From Anisodus tanguticus (Eukaryota; Streptophyta; Magnoliopsida; Solanales; Solanaceae), in contig CM067549.1 in NCBI GenBank assembly GCA_034509755.1, positions 37,096,001 to 37,160,000 on the forward strand: a DNA stretch of 64,000 nt, written 5' to 3'. Under the pieces are notes generated by a model that had not been told where the DNA came from, searched no databases, and worked only from the letters and a program-made list of their open reading frames with translations. Positions 10,441-21,276 of the stretch are shown piece by piece (positions within the stretch are counted from its first letter, which is position 1; each line of letters begins with the position of its first letter). A program made the translations under genes and the position numbers.

Positions 10441-11150
10441 ACTTAAGACAATATTTGTATTGTATTACTATTAGTGTTCGAAAGATGTCGGTCAAAAGTT
10501 GTGTGACCAAATCTGGATATGGCAATGGTTTTCTGGTAGAAGAGAGTGATGATGATGAACGTGTTCATGGTGTCACCGCTACCAAGACTGGTGGGAACAA
10601 GTGCTCACGAGAGCCTGAGGATGTCAACTGGGACAAGAGGAGAAGAGTGAAGATGTTATTCTATCTTGTAGCAAGAAGGCCTATATCTGTCCCGGACAAA
10701 GGATCCGAATAATGGTGAGAAGGAAATGGACACTCGGTCGATGAAGTGACTGAAGTGAGCCAGAATCCGAAATTGGGATAAGTAGTTTTTCTTACTTGTC
10801 AAGAATAAAGATTAAATTATGTCTGATTAAAAATGGATTAAAGTAAGGAGGAATATGAAAATAATTTATATTCCTTATGCTTTAACAAATCAGAAGTTTA
10901 ATCTCATCTTCTTTTCCGTTTAAAGATTGGATTTTGTAAACGACTTAAGAAGATCCGTTCTTTTAAGTGTAATTACTAAAGTCTGTAAAGCATGTTCGCA
11001 CATACGAGGGAGTAAGATCCACTGACTGTGCGAAAACTGTTACTACTCTTAAGTAAGCGCCAAGAATTATCTGGGCACCAATCTTAACGAAAGGAGTCTA
11101 AAAGTTAAAGACGTTGAGCCTGTCATATTATTTGGCAAGAAGATCCTTCA
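10441..11150 (+). pseudogene. Decayed 5' interior of the copia element (gag region)
   Basis: This follows the 5' LTR, where gag should be. I find no clear primer-binding site (no TGGTATCAG-type string) and no certain zinc knuckle. The 85-codon frame at 10455-10712 has an acidic patch (EESDDDE) and a basic stretch (DKRRRVK) but no motif I can name. Calling it gag is from position only. Confidence 0.35.
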
Positions 11151-11154
11151 TAGG

Positions 11155-11420
11155 ATGATATTGGACACTCAGTCATACAAAGCCTCCGGGCGACTGGAGT
11201 GGGCCAAAATTCCTTTGATATGATTATATTGGACACTCAGTCATACAAAGCCTCCGGGCGACTAGAGTAGGGCCAAAATTCATTTCATAGGAAGAGTAAT
11301 GGACACCTAGTAAGGTGGGCCAGAGTTTCCAGGTCCTAAATGATCTGAAGGCCTAAATAAAGGCAGTAAAGAAATTGGACACTCAGTCTGCCAAAGCAAC
11401 TAGAGTGGACCCGAGTATCG
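11155..11420 (+). repeat. Imperfect tandem repeats around a 'ttggacactcagtca' unit
   Basis: The block 'ttggacactcagtcatacaa' plus 'gcctccgggcgact' occurs at 11162-11198 and again at 11229-11265 nearly unchanged. Related shorter versions (ggacacctag, ttggacactcagtctgcca) occur at about 11302 and 11376. The first two give a 67-bp tandem duplication. They lie between the gag-position and protease remnants. Confidence 0.85.
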
Positions 11421-11440
11421 AGATCACATATGATCCGGTT

Positions 11441-12421
11441 ACGCCCTAACCTCGGGCAAAAGGTTGTTCATGTGAAGCAACGCCACCTCTAAAATCAAAG
11501 AGGCTGGAGAGGTTGTCCTCAATAGGACTTCAAGGAATGAGATCACTCTAAAAGAGGTGATACATGTTCCTAACTTGGTTAAAGGACGTTGTTGGTCAAA
11601 TTTGATTTGAGACTAGTCCAACAGGTCCGTAATAACTAACAGTGGTACAATATGTCTATAGCCAAATGAATGATATATTGTAATCCGTGCATCTATGACA
11701 TCATAGATTAAGACACGTTAAATAGCAAGTCATTCAAAAGCTAATGATGTTGAGATTGTTGCCTACTGTCGACATAAACCCTCAAAATGAATGTGAGGTA
11801 GACGAAAAGGCAAAATCACCTTTCCAAATTCCGTCAAGGGAATAGCAAAAGAAGCACCGCTCCTCTAGAACTTAGTCACACCTACTTGGGTGATTTGAAG
11901 TTTATACAAAATAGAGGGGGGAGACAAGTACGTTGTGATCTTCATTGATGATGGTACAACGTATGGAATCCTTTGTTTATTGAAAAGCAAAGATGAAGTT
12001 GTTGAAGCCTACAAAGCAGCAGTTGAAAATCAACTAAGCCTACGGATTGAGAAATTCGTAGTAATAGAGGGGGAGAATGTGAAGCATCGTTCATTAAACG
12101 ACTGCTCATTACTCACCTCAGTCTAACGGTGTTAGCCAAGCGCAAACCCGTACGCCTAAATTATGTAGGGCAAGGCGATCCTTACCGCTAATGCGATTCT
12201 CAATAGAACTCCGCATAAGGATAAGGATAAGGATAACTCTCCGTGTGAGACATGGAAATGATCTCACATACAAAAGTTGTGATGTGGGATGGCTTGGTAG
12301 AAGTTGGACTACCGAGACAGGTCAAGTTCGACCTAAGACTGTAGATTGCATATCCACTGGATCTGTAAATAACAGTAGTGTTGATCGCCTCTTGGCATCA
12401 AAGAATGCTGAATTCTTTTAA
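11441..12421 (+). pseudogene. Copia protease and integrase remnants
   Basis: Three pieces lie in pol order. Near 11500-11590 a frame reads a protease-end motif of the EVIHVPNL type. At 11860-12110 the integrase core is recognisable: DLKFIQNRGG, then after a one-base shift in a G run KYVVIFIDDGTTYGI and VENQLSLRIEKF. At 12280-12420 comes the post-core block with GPKTVDCI-like and SKNAEFF motifs. The DTG protease motif, zinc-binding region and third catalytic residue are not found. A hexamer AGGATA repeat sits at 12217-12235. Confidence 0.75.
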
Positions 12422-12950
12422 GATAGCTTTCCTTGAAAAAAAAAAGGAAAAAGGAGTAATTGCTCAAGGTTAACAAGAACCCACGAGGGCCTGACTGTCC
12501 GGAACTAGACGTTTCGTATCTACAGGACTCGAAAGTTGCTGGCTATCCGGAACTTAATATTCCAGATCTGCAGAACTCAGGGATTCTAGATGTTGAACCG
12601 AGACAGAGCAAAGAAGGGGACAAAGACTTGTTCCAGTCCTTCTAGCTTGTATGGTTAATAATGAACCATGAACAATTAACAAATAATTGTTATCTCCAAA
12701 AACGCTGCTTTGGAAAGAAGCTAAAGGGAGAAAGAGATTCTATATATAGAACCATACTTGTGTAATGGTTAATCTTCTTTCGGGAAAAGAACCTTTGGGT
12801 TGTAAAATGTGCTCCCCTGTGAGTAGCTTAACATCCAGGGCCATTGTAGTCTTGCGTGGCATGGATGTTGAACTAGCCTTCCCAACCGGAGAGTTGGAAG
12901 AAGAGAATCAGAGTTAGTTTGCTTTGAACTGTTGGGCTTCTTCCCGAACT
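12422..12950 (+). other. Degraded integrase-RT linker of the copia element
   Basis: Mostly unrecognisable sequence between integrase and RT remnants. The 61-codon frame at 12460-12645 contains a short repeated phrase, with 'PELDVSYLQDS' and 'PELNIPDLQNS' about 18 residues apart. Confidence 0.4.
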
Positions 12951-13850
12951 TTCGATTGGTCCACGAAATGTTTACATTTTAGTCCGAAAGTTTCGGATAA
13001 AACGAAACAATGAATCGACCACGAAACATTGGCTCGAAGTTAGAAAGCCAACGAGTTGGAAAACCAACGGTCTGAGAGTGAAAATCATATTGAAACAAAG
13101 TCTCGATATGAAAGATATGTGTATCACGAGATGACTTCTTAGGAATTGGATTTCTAAGACATCTAACGGACTGGTCAATAGTTGACGGTCTCGTTGAAGC
13201 CACCAATGGATATGAATCATAGAACGATTGGAATCATGGTGCACCCATAGACAAGGAGCGATATGCTCGGGTCACGTGTAGTTCAATGTATTGTACACAC
13301 TACAACCGATCCGGTATCGTCCAACAAACAGATCGGTTGAACTAAGGTTCACGATGATCTTAATACATGATCAATAGAAGGCGTTAAGTCGGATATGACG
13401 ATATCGAATTATTCGCTTATCTACGGATTATAGTATTCGGATGTCCAGCGGTTACGAGAGAACACGGTGATGCAAACGGACATCGGATACGAAGAACACC
13501 AAAGCCACAAGTAAATGTGTATGGTGGTTCTTGAAAAATCCTCTAAGCAAACTTGCATCGACCGATTCATGATGGTATCGGAGTTTATCGCTTTATACAA
13601 AGCATGAAAGAAGTTGAGTAACTTCACGACTCATTAGAGGACGTCCCTTATTGGGAGAAACCCGTGCCTTCGAGGTTCTACATTGTGGCTAGCCGGTCGG
13701 CTTTAGGAAGGACACGGATGACGGCGTACGGACATATCTGTCGGGATGCGCGGAGACATAAGACCGTATGGCGGTTGATCATCACGGGTGTCACTTCCTT
13801 ATTTACAAACTAAGGGACTACCCGGAGATCAAGTGTTCTTTGTCTAGGGG
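12951..13850 (+). pseudogene. Copia RT-RNase H remnant
   Basis: The nucleotide sequence parallels 2950-3740 of the left copia fragment. Shared blocks include 'cttaggaattggatttctaag' versus 'cttagggataaagatctttaag', 'acggactggtc', and the stretch around 13560-13660 corresponding to IARSTMESEF and the domain after it. The catalytic YVDD region is lost and stops are frequent, so it is far more decayed than the fragment at 2703. Confidence 0.75.
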
Positions 13851-14512
13851 AATGGGCTTAAAACCCAAAATATACGGACCAATACGGTGGAAACCCAACC
13901 TTTCGAACCGGAGATCCCGGTAATTTGGTTCAATGGGAAAACTAAGTTGTAAAGGTTCGGTTGATCGCTTCGGTGGAAGCATGAGCACTTCGGATAGTGC
14001 TTTACGAAAAGAAACACCAAATCCAAAGCCGTTCCCGCGATAGACGTTAAGTGCTATCTGCAGTATGGGTAAAGGTTAAGTTTTCAGAATCTGTAATGAT
14101 CCTCAACTGTTGAGGTTAGGTCTTTGGGAAACTTTTAATGGTTCCTAACACTTGTGAAGTGGGGTATAGCAGGATACCTTGTAGGAGACCACCTATTTAA
14201 GTGCGAGGACGGGCCGCCTCAAATTGAATGCACTTAAGAATCCAAGACGTTGTCCATGGCCAAAACGGACAAAACATTACGAAGAAGAGAGTAAGGGAAT
14301 TTGTTGTGTTGGTACCGTTGTCTTGGCTTACACTAAACACTGACGGTTCAAGACATCACGTTCACCGCGCGGTAAGTAAGTCCGATGGTATTCAACTATG
14401 GAAGGTTCAAAGCCGAGGCTACCTCTCCTTATGCAACATCGGTCCGTTTGAAATATTGCTGGAAATGAAAAGACGCCATGTGAGTGCGCCAAAATCTCTT
14501 TCAAGAGGGGAT
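13851..14512 (+). other. 3' non-coding region and polypurine tract
   Basis: About 660 bp conserved with 3725-4379, ending in tttcaagagggga immediately before the 3' LTR, the expected polypurine tract for plus-strand priming. Both copies keep a roughly 110-codon open frame (14228-14566 and 4086-4427) that reads into the LTR. The similarity is simply that of the two element copies and no protein family is recognised. Confidence 0.8.
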
Positions 14513-15772
14513 TGTTGGAAATTTGCCTTTGGCGGGAGTTACGACCGACCAACTTTAACGGCTTAAACACTAGTGTAACGTACGTTGGAGAATCCGGTTC
14601 TTCACACATGCATGATCTACTAAGTACGTAGATAACCGTAGGGCCAAGAATCGTCAAATTTCATTGAGAAATGAAAGAGATATTGGTTCACGAAGTAAGG
14701 TGTTTGAAGCATGGAAAGTGTGGTATTGTGTGTAATTCTCCCTCATCGGTAGAGGAAGAAAGAAGTGTTGTGTATATAAGATTCGAAATTGGTTTGGGGT
14801 TTGGGATCCCAAGGGGTATCCCATGTGTTTAAAGGAGGGAGGACCTAGATGTGCTTCGGTTCGAGGAAAGACCACACGCGCGCCGCCGCCGCCCGCCCGT
14901 CCCGTCCGGTCCGGTTCTAGTTCCGAGTTCCGGGTTCCGGGTTCTCGGGTCACGGGTCGTGGGTCGTGGGCTGTGGGTCTTCTGATATTATCTTGTTGGG
15001 CCAGAAAACTTTGCCAGAAGTACAGTTTGATCCCAGAAGTTTCCAGATGTACGGTTCGGACCGAATTCTTTCGGATGTGTACGAGTTTGGTCCCTGAAGT
15101 TTCAAGATGTGCGGTTTGGTCCCTCAAGTTTCCAGAATCTGGACAGTCAAAGCAGTTGCCAAGCACTCAATTCAGCCATTTATTTTGGCTAAATTACTCC
15201 TCCTATAATGGCCAAATCCGTTGGTCTTTCACCATTTATGTTGGTGGCTTTACTACCTCCATAATGGCCATTATTTGGCTATTATGGAGGCGCTTTTTCA
15301 GCCCCTCCCTCACCTATATAAACACCCCCTTACACCATTGTTGAGCACTAAGAATGACCAAGGAGAACACCAAAAACAATGCACGAAAATACACAACCAG
15401 AAAAAATCTTCTTCCTACAACTTCCAAGCATCATTTCGTTATTCAATATTCTTCACGGTAGCTCTTGAGTTTCCTTTGCTCAAGGGTTCCATTGCTGTTT
15501 TATCTTGGGAGACAAATTGTCCAGGATGTATAAAGGATACATACGGGGCAATATTGTCTTAAGGACAGAGTGCTACACTCGACTCAAAGAAAACAATTTA
15601 CATTTTTCCGTCTTCTACAAAACTGGAATTTTCAGTTTTTCTTGTGTAACAATTGTAATTTTCAGATTTCATGTTGAATTATTGAAATCTTTGTTTATCC
15701 TTTCGAATACTTGTATTAGTTAAATACTTCCCGTACTGCTTTATAAAGTACCATAGAGCAAATCTCCCAACA
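14513..15772 (+). repeat. 3' LTR of the complete copia element (1260 bp)
   Basis: Nearly identical to the 5' LTR over long stretches: the first roughly 290 bases differ at a single base. Differences concentrate in the GC-rich repeat zone (14895-14985) and the 29-bp array. Confidence 0.93.
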
Positions 15773-15777
15773 AAATA

Positions 15778-16154
15778 TCACACATATTTTGGTACCTTGT
15801 TTTGCATCACTTTATTGCGAAAATAAATGATTAGCAACCAGAGTGGAAACATATAGTGAAAGCAATTAACATTTGAGTAAGACTATTATGAAGGGGTAAT
15901 TTTACAAAGAATATATTGTTATAACGTTGAATGTTATTATTTTAGATAAATATAACATGAAAATTTGATTATAAAGAAAATTTGACTGTTATAATAAAAT
16001 GCTATTATAAATGGTGGTTTTGATAGAGTAAACCTATGACCTCTACAAATTTTTCTCATATTATAATTTCATTTGCAACTTGAAATAAAAGCACATTTAG
16101 CTACCAATAATTGCTAGTTATGTTACTTTTCTGGATATCTGATAAAATTGGAAA
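15778..16154. other. AT-rich DNA between two copia elements
   Basis: No gene or repeat is recognised. It is the continuation of the DNA at 8641-9134 beyond the copia insertion. Confidence 0.6.
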
Positions 16155-16357
16155 TGTTATAGATATTATCATATATCGTGGATGTCTATCTTTAGGAGAA
16201 ATATTAGGGCTAATAACTTTGGAACCAAGTCAGTTTTCTCGTATAAAAAAAAATGTTTCCTTCATTGTATTTCATCCTTCAAGAGAAATAAGAACTCTCC
16301 TCTCTTTTCTCTTTCTCAACAATATTCTTATTCTAGCTTTATTATTATTTCATAACA
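16155..16357 (+). repeat. 5' LTR (203 bp)
   Basis: Begins TGTTATAG and ends TTTCATAACA. It matches 21277-21479 along its whole length with scattered substitutions, including ctcgtataaaaa here against ctcctataaata, the likely TATA box, in the 3' copy. The 5' copy may therefore have lost promoter strength. Confidence 0.9.
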
Positions 16358-16376
16358 CGTTATCAACACGAGACTT
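16358..16376 (+). promoter_or_regulatory. Primer-binding site
   Basis: Immediately after the LTR comes cgttatcaacacgagac. This kind of 'cacgttatcagcacgag' string follows the 5' LTR in a well-known plant copia lineage. A similar one (tgttatcaacacc) follows the LTR at 32646-32912. Confidence 0.65.
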
Positions 16377-16839
16377 TGCCTGAATATTTATATTGAGAGG
16401 ATTTGAAGATTGGAATATCAAAGTCCTTGTTCCAAGGCATAAACTGTTACTGTAATTATATTATATTTATGAAGTTTTCGATCTTTTACAGTAGTTGTAG
16501 GAGTGGTATGTCGTTGGTATTATTGTTCCCTTTCAATATTAGCAAGTTAAGTAAGAGAAATGAGTATGATTCAATGATTTGGCTTAATCTAAGCCAATGG
16601 TCCGAGAATCCTTAAAGATTTTGCACTTTTTTTATTTGATCAACACTAATTATTTGGTTGAATTGAGCAAATGAAAATCTACAGTTACAGATCAGATTGA
16701 ATTGACATCATCAAGAATTTTACACAAAAGGTTGATTTCTCTTGTATCTTAAGTTATTTTGTCTTTTGCTTACTAATGGTACGATTCCGTTGGGTTCGTT
16801 TAATCCATGAAAATCTTCTGCATCATTCATGCCTCAAAT

Positions 16840-18716
16840 TTATTCCTGAAGAATAATATTGTTAAGAGGGATTATGATATTAATTTCATATCCCTTAATG
16901 ACTAAGAATGAATTTACAAAAAAAAAAAATATAATCACCAGAAGTGATAATATTTATTAAATCTCATTAAAGATTAAATTTATTTATACATGTGACCACC
17001 AGAAGTGGTAATATTTTCATAGGCTTATTGTGGCTACCATTGAAGCTGTGTTAGAGAAAAAAATTCTCTACATCATTTGTATGCTTCGATTTTCTCCTGA
17101 AGTAGCAATAACTTAAAAGAAATTTTAAGCCATCATGATTTGATATGTAGAAGGCACGTTCATATAACTATGTTTCATTCCTGAAGAATGAGAACTTTTG
17201 ATAAATGCTACAAATACAGATCAATTCCCTGAAGTGAAGATAACAATATATATTAAAGCCTATACTATAAATATGAACGTGCATTTGATTGTGAAAATAT
17301 CATGACTCATCTCCAGAAGAGGTAGAATAATTCAGAAGAAATATTCTGAATGTTCTATGCTTTACTCCCGAAGTAGTAAACTCATAAATTTGCTCCCGAA
17401 TTAGCAAACATTAAACTCTACTCTCGAAGTAGTAGAACTTTGAACTCTACTCCCGAAGTAGTAGAACTTTGTGAAAGCTACTCCTGAAGTAGTAGGACTC
17501 TGAATTTACTCCTGAAGTAGTAAATACTATCTAAAATCTGCTCCCAAAATAGTAAGACTTTGAAATTTACTCCTGAAGTAGTAAATCTGAAACTTACTCC
17601 TGAAGTAGTAAGACATTATTCTGAAGTAATGTCTTTTTATGCTTGAGCAAAATAATGAGCTATATATGAGCGTTATATATCAAGCACATTCAAATAATCA
17701 GATTTCATTCCCTGAAGTGAATGAAGATATACCACAACCTACCTCCTAGAGAGATACTCTAATAAATGAAATACATGTGGTATAAAAGTCAGTGCAACAT
17801 GTACCCGTCGTACGTAGAAACATTATGAATAAGTTTATTAAATATCATTCTAAGGAGAAAAAAAAAGAAGCATAGTAGAATGCTTTCTACCATAACCACA
17901 TTGATACATTATGGTTATTTGTTATGATTTCCCCGAAGGAAATAAACATTAATGTATCTCTTCATGAAGGATGTGGTTACCGCTTTGATACAAACTATTC
18001 AGATGTTAATGACTAATCTCCCTGAAGGAGACATTGAAACACTGAAGTTTAGAACTTAGTGTTTGCTTTTCGTTGTTTAAGAATTTACAATTATCTTTAA
18101 ATGTTCATTTGATTTCCGTTTTCTTTCATGACACCAGTAGTGTCTAATCAAATGTTCTTTCATGATATCAACAGTATCTAAGCAATATTTAATGATATAA
18201 TGCTAACGATCAAGAGCTCCAGAAGAGCTAATTGTTTGTTTGCAAGAATCATGACACTAGCAGTGTTAAAAAAAATCGCATTACAAAATTTAAATTGAAA
18301 TCTCACGGAGAGGTTATATACGATAGCCCCATTCGTCCTAGATCATAATTTTTATGACCAGAACACAAATTATGGTAAACTTGAAGTTTACTAGCAATAA
18401 AAGTGGTTATCATATTGAAACTACAAATGATTAGAAGATTGAATATCTTCAAGTGCTACGGGTAAGAATTACATATGTGAAACTTTACCCGAGCATGATG
18501 AGATCACATGCCATAGTAAATCAAAAGTTTATCGATATAAAATCTCATGCAATAGTAAACTAGACGTTTACTAAAATAAATAGCACTCGTCGGGGTTTTG
18601 AAGTTTACTAGTACAAATAATTTTATCAATTGACGCGACAATTTTGATCGTCCTGATCTAAATCTAAAGTGCTAAGTTTGTATTCTTAATATATTGAAGA
18701 ACTAGAAGATTCTTCA
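16840..18716 (+). repeat. Array of about 25-30 short hairpins with conserved loops
   Basis: Perfect or near-perfect stems of 5-8 bp recur every 20-100 bp, with loops of CTGAA, CAGAA, CCGAA (5 nt) or CCTGAAGT, CCCGAAGT (8 nt). Stem sequences vary but stay complementary. Examples: 16934-16948 (ATCAC/GTGAT, loop CAGAA), 16995-17009 (ACCAC/GTGGT, CAGAA), 17173-17193 (8 bp, CTGAA), 17389-17408 (TTTGCT/AGCAAA), 17417-17436 (TCTACT/AGTAGA), 17704-17725 (TTCATTC/GAATGAA), 17927-17943 (ATTTCC/GGAAAT, CCGAA), 18017-18031 (TCTCC/GGAGA, CTGAA), 18130-18144 (GACAC/GTGTC, CAGTA), 18215-18229 (AGCTC/GAGCT, CAGAA), 18553-18573 (8 bp, TAGAC). No open frame spans the region. It occupies the place of gag-protease. 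Confidence 0.8.
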
Positions 18717-20279
18717 GGAATTAATTTGCTTGTTCTCATGATAAGTTGATTACACCAGCTAATGTTGGGATTGAATTCCCTAAATTCTGAAAAATATAAA
18801 AGGTGAATAAGGGCCCATTCACCTGCAATGTGATGTTTTAAATAGATGCATCTATGAGATGGTAACATGTATGTTTATTATCAACCTGCAGTTTGACATT
18901 TACGAAATTGCTTGCTCAAAATAATTGAGTTGATAGCACAATTTTCAGATTATGTAATCAAGACAAGTCATCTTGATAATGTTGGTTGATATTCAAACTG
19001 GTTTAGCGTTGAATGTCCTCCAGTAGATAGCTAAACCATTGCTTATGAAAATAATGTTTCATGTGTTGGTATGAGATATGATATACTGCATACAACGACG
19101 TTTGCATGCTTCAGACCAATAAATTATGATAAATACTCCCCTCATAATTGGTTCAAGGTCAGGAACCAAATGTGTTCATCTAATAGTTTTTATCATATCT
19201 TTAAAGAAGGTGGAAATGTATGTTAGTTTTTCTAACATAAGGGGGGAGAGAATAAACAACTAAAAATATGTTGTGAATTATCATCAGTTTGATCGTCATT
19301 CAAATGATAATTCAAGTCAAATGCTAGAAGCATTTGCTGACCCAGCTATTTCATATTCTAGCTGCAAGACGCTCATAAATGTCTCTGAAGGATAGGGTTT
19401 ACAACATGCGTGAAACAAGGTATATAAATCGGTTCTAAATGTAATAATCCTTAAAAATGGGAGGAGCAAATGATCGAAATGATCATAATAAGGAGGCAAT
19501 GTGCTCTTGGAGAGCCTACGACGTAACTATTCATAAAACCTCATACGAGGTTCAGGTACCTGAAAAATAATGAAGTGATAAGATCTCAGTAAGTTAGGTC
19601 TGATTGCAAACCGATACAAAATGATATATCGTCGACGATATCTTTGATACAATATAGTGCACAACATTGTATAATATTATGAGGATCTGAATTCTACGTC
19701 TCTTAAAGCATGTTGATGTAGAAATAATTACCAAGTAGATTAATCTTCGTATGGGTAAATTTACTGGACCTGCAGTCCTGACATCATAAGATGTCATGTA
19801 AATTAAATACTAAATGAAAATTGTCTCATCCTATATGACTTACGTGAAAAAAATTATATGAAATTTTTTGAAGGATTCAAAATGCCTGAAGCATATACAA
19901 GTTATTGAAAAACTTGTTTGTAATCCTTAAACGGATTAAATGAACTAAGGTTGATGTACTAAAATCACCTTAATAAATATTTATTGATGAGGGGTACAAA
20001 GAAGACTCTATTTACCATTATCCCTTTATGATATTCAAAATCTTTCATAATGTTGTGCAAGTTGCTGACTTGAATATTATTGAAGCTTTTGAAGAGTTTT
20101 AAAAAAAAGTAGACTATCTGCTAAAAGAAGTTGAAATGAGAAAATTAGATTGGTCTTGAAGTACCATATATTTGTTTAATTGATGCATTTATTTATCTTT
20201 CTATAACTATGAGCATGATATAATTTTTTCCTTACATGGAGATACTGAAATAAGATCAATTGCATATTGTTGATTTGAT
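18717..20279 (+). other. Degenerate middle of the short-LTR copia element
   Basis: No coding frame is recognised. Short hairpins continue at lower density: 19219-19239 (TATGTTAG/CTAACATA, loop TTTTT), 19321-19333 (ATGC/GCAT, loop TAGAA), a 16-bp palindrome at 19626-19641, 19779-19796 (TGACATC/GATGTCA), 19882-19894 (ATGC/GCAT, loop CTGAA), 19898-19916 (CAAGTT/AACTTG) and 19921-19938 (TAATCC/GGATTA). Confidence 0.5.
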
Positions 20280-20760
20280 GAGACAAAATTTTCAAAATTA
20301 GGGGGAGAGAATAATGAAATAAAAAGGAAAATTTTGTGGAATAATCCATCATTGTCTCATCTTGATCCATGTGCTTCTATTTATGAGCAAGAGGTCCAAA
20401 AGATTATTCACTTGCAGAAAATAGCAAATCAAATGCCAGACGCATTTACAGATTTGAAAAGGATTATCAAATCACATACTCCTGCAGAGAATGTCCCAAT
20501 TCAGATTGATGTCCCTGTAAGACTATCTAATAGTGTCATAGAAAATGAGTCCAAAGCACACCTGAAGCGTGATAGATCATTGGGTTCTAAGGATCAGAAT
20601 CCTAGAATAATAAAAATAAATGGTCAAGATGACACTAAGAAAGAATCTCATAAAGAAATGCAAGATTTGATCAATCCTGATATTCTTGAAGAAATCAATG
20701 AGTCACAAACTCAAGAAAATGAAGAAATATCAATAAATCCAATTGATGTTAGGACTAATT
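20280..20760 (+). pseudogene. Copia integrase C-terminus / RT linker
   Basis: The frame at 20334-20789 gives about 140 residues of the linker between integrase and RT in a common plant copia lineage. Key motifs are SLSHLDP, EQEVQKIIHLQ, IKSHTPAENVPIQIDVP and GSKDQNPR. The frame is open upstream from about 20282, where KLGGGEN-like residues appear, so the visible start at 20334 is not a real start. After residue 140 it stops being family-like and RT is absent, indicating an internal deletion at about 20760. Confidence 0.85.
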
Positions 20761-20779
20761 TGAATTGCTTGGAAATAAA

Positions 20780-21037
20780 TGTGGTTTGAAATGTGACAAA
20801 ATACCCACAACCTTATATGAAGATAATGCAGCATGCATTGCTCAATTGAAGAGAGGATTCATAAAAGGAGATAGGACAAAACACATTTCACCAAAGTTGT
20901 TCTTCATACACGACCTCCAAAAGGATGGTGATATCAACGTGCAACAGATTCGTTCAAGTGATAATATGTCCGATTTGTTTACTAAGTCTCTACCAACTGC
21001 AACTTTTGAGAAGATGGTGCACAAGATTGGAATGTGA
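20780..21037 (+). pseudogene. Copia RNase H C-terminal fragment
   Basis: Starts with KCDKIPTTLYEDNAACIAQL, carrying the ED and N residues of the RNase H end, followed by DRTKHISPK, a QQIRSSDNMSDLFTKSLPT motif and KMVHKIGM before the stop at 21037. This is the normal end of Pol for this lineage and is followed, as expected, by about 240 bp of untranslated sequence and the polypurine tract. The rest of RNase H and all RT catalytic motifs are missing. Confidence 0.88.
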
Positions 21038-21276
21038 AGACTCAAGCATTCGGACTTAAGTTCTCATCAGGGGAGTTAATACATGTTGTACTCTTTTTTC
21101 CGTATAATGTTTTGTCCCACTGAATTTTCCTTGTAAGATTTTTAATGAGGCAACCAAAATGTGTATTATTAGAAATGTGTACTCTTTTTCCTTCCCTAGA
21201 ATTTTTATATTGGGTTTTTTTCTAGAAAAGTTTTAATGAGGCAAATTATCTATCAAAATAGACATCCAAGGGGGAG

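Larger units (their letters stand above)
9140..15772 (+). mobile_element. Complete Ty1/copia insertion with decayed interior
   Basis: The element is 6633 bp, bounded by LTRs that begin TGTTGGAAATTTGCC and end CTCCCAACA, and flanked by a perfect 5-bp target duplication AAATA (9135-9139 and 15773-15777). The interior (10441-14512) holds recognisable protease, integrase, RT and RNase H pieces in pol order, all broken by stops, frameshifts and deletions. LTR divergence is low (long identical blocks), so the insertion looks young although the coding part is old. That fits a non-autonomous copy moved by enzymes of a relative. Confidence 0.92.

Noticed and set aside
16840..18716. CRISPR or attC-type array
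   Set aside because: Hairpins are not separated by unique uniform spacers, stems are not conserved, and the region lies between copia LTRs in a plant genome.
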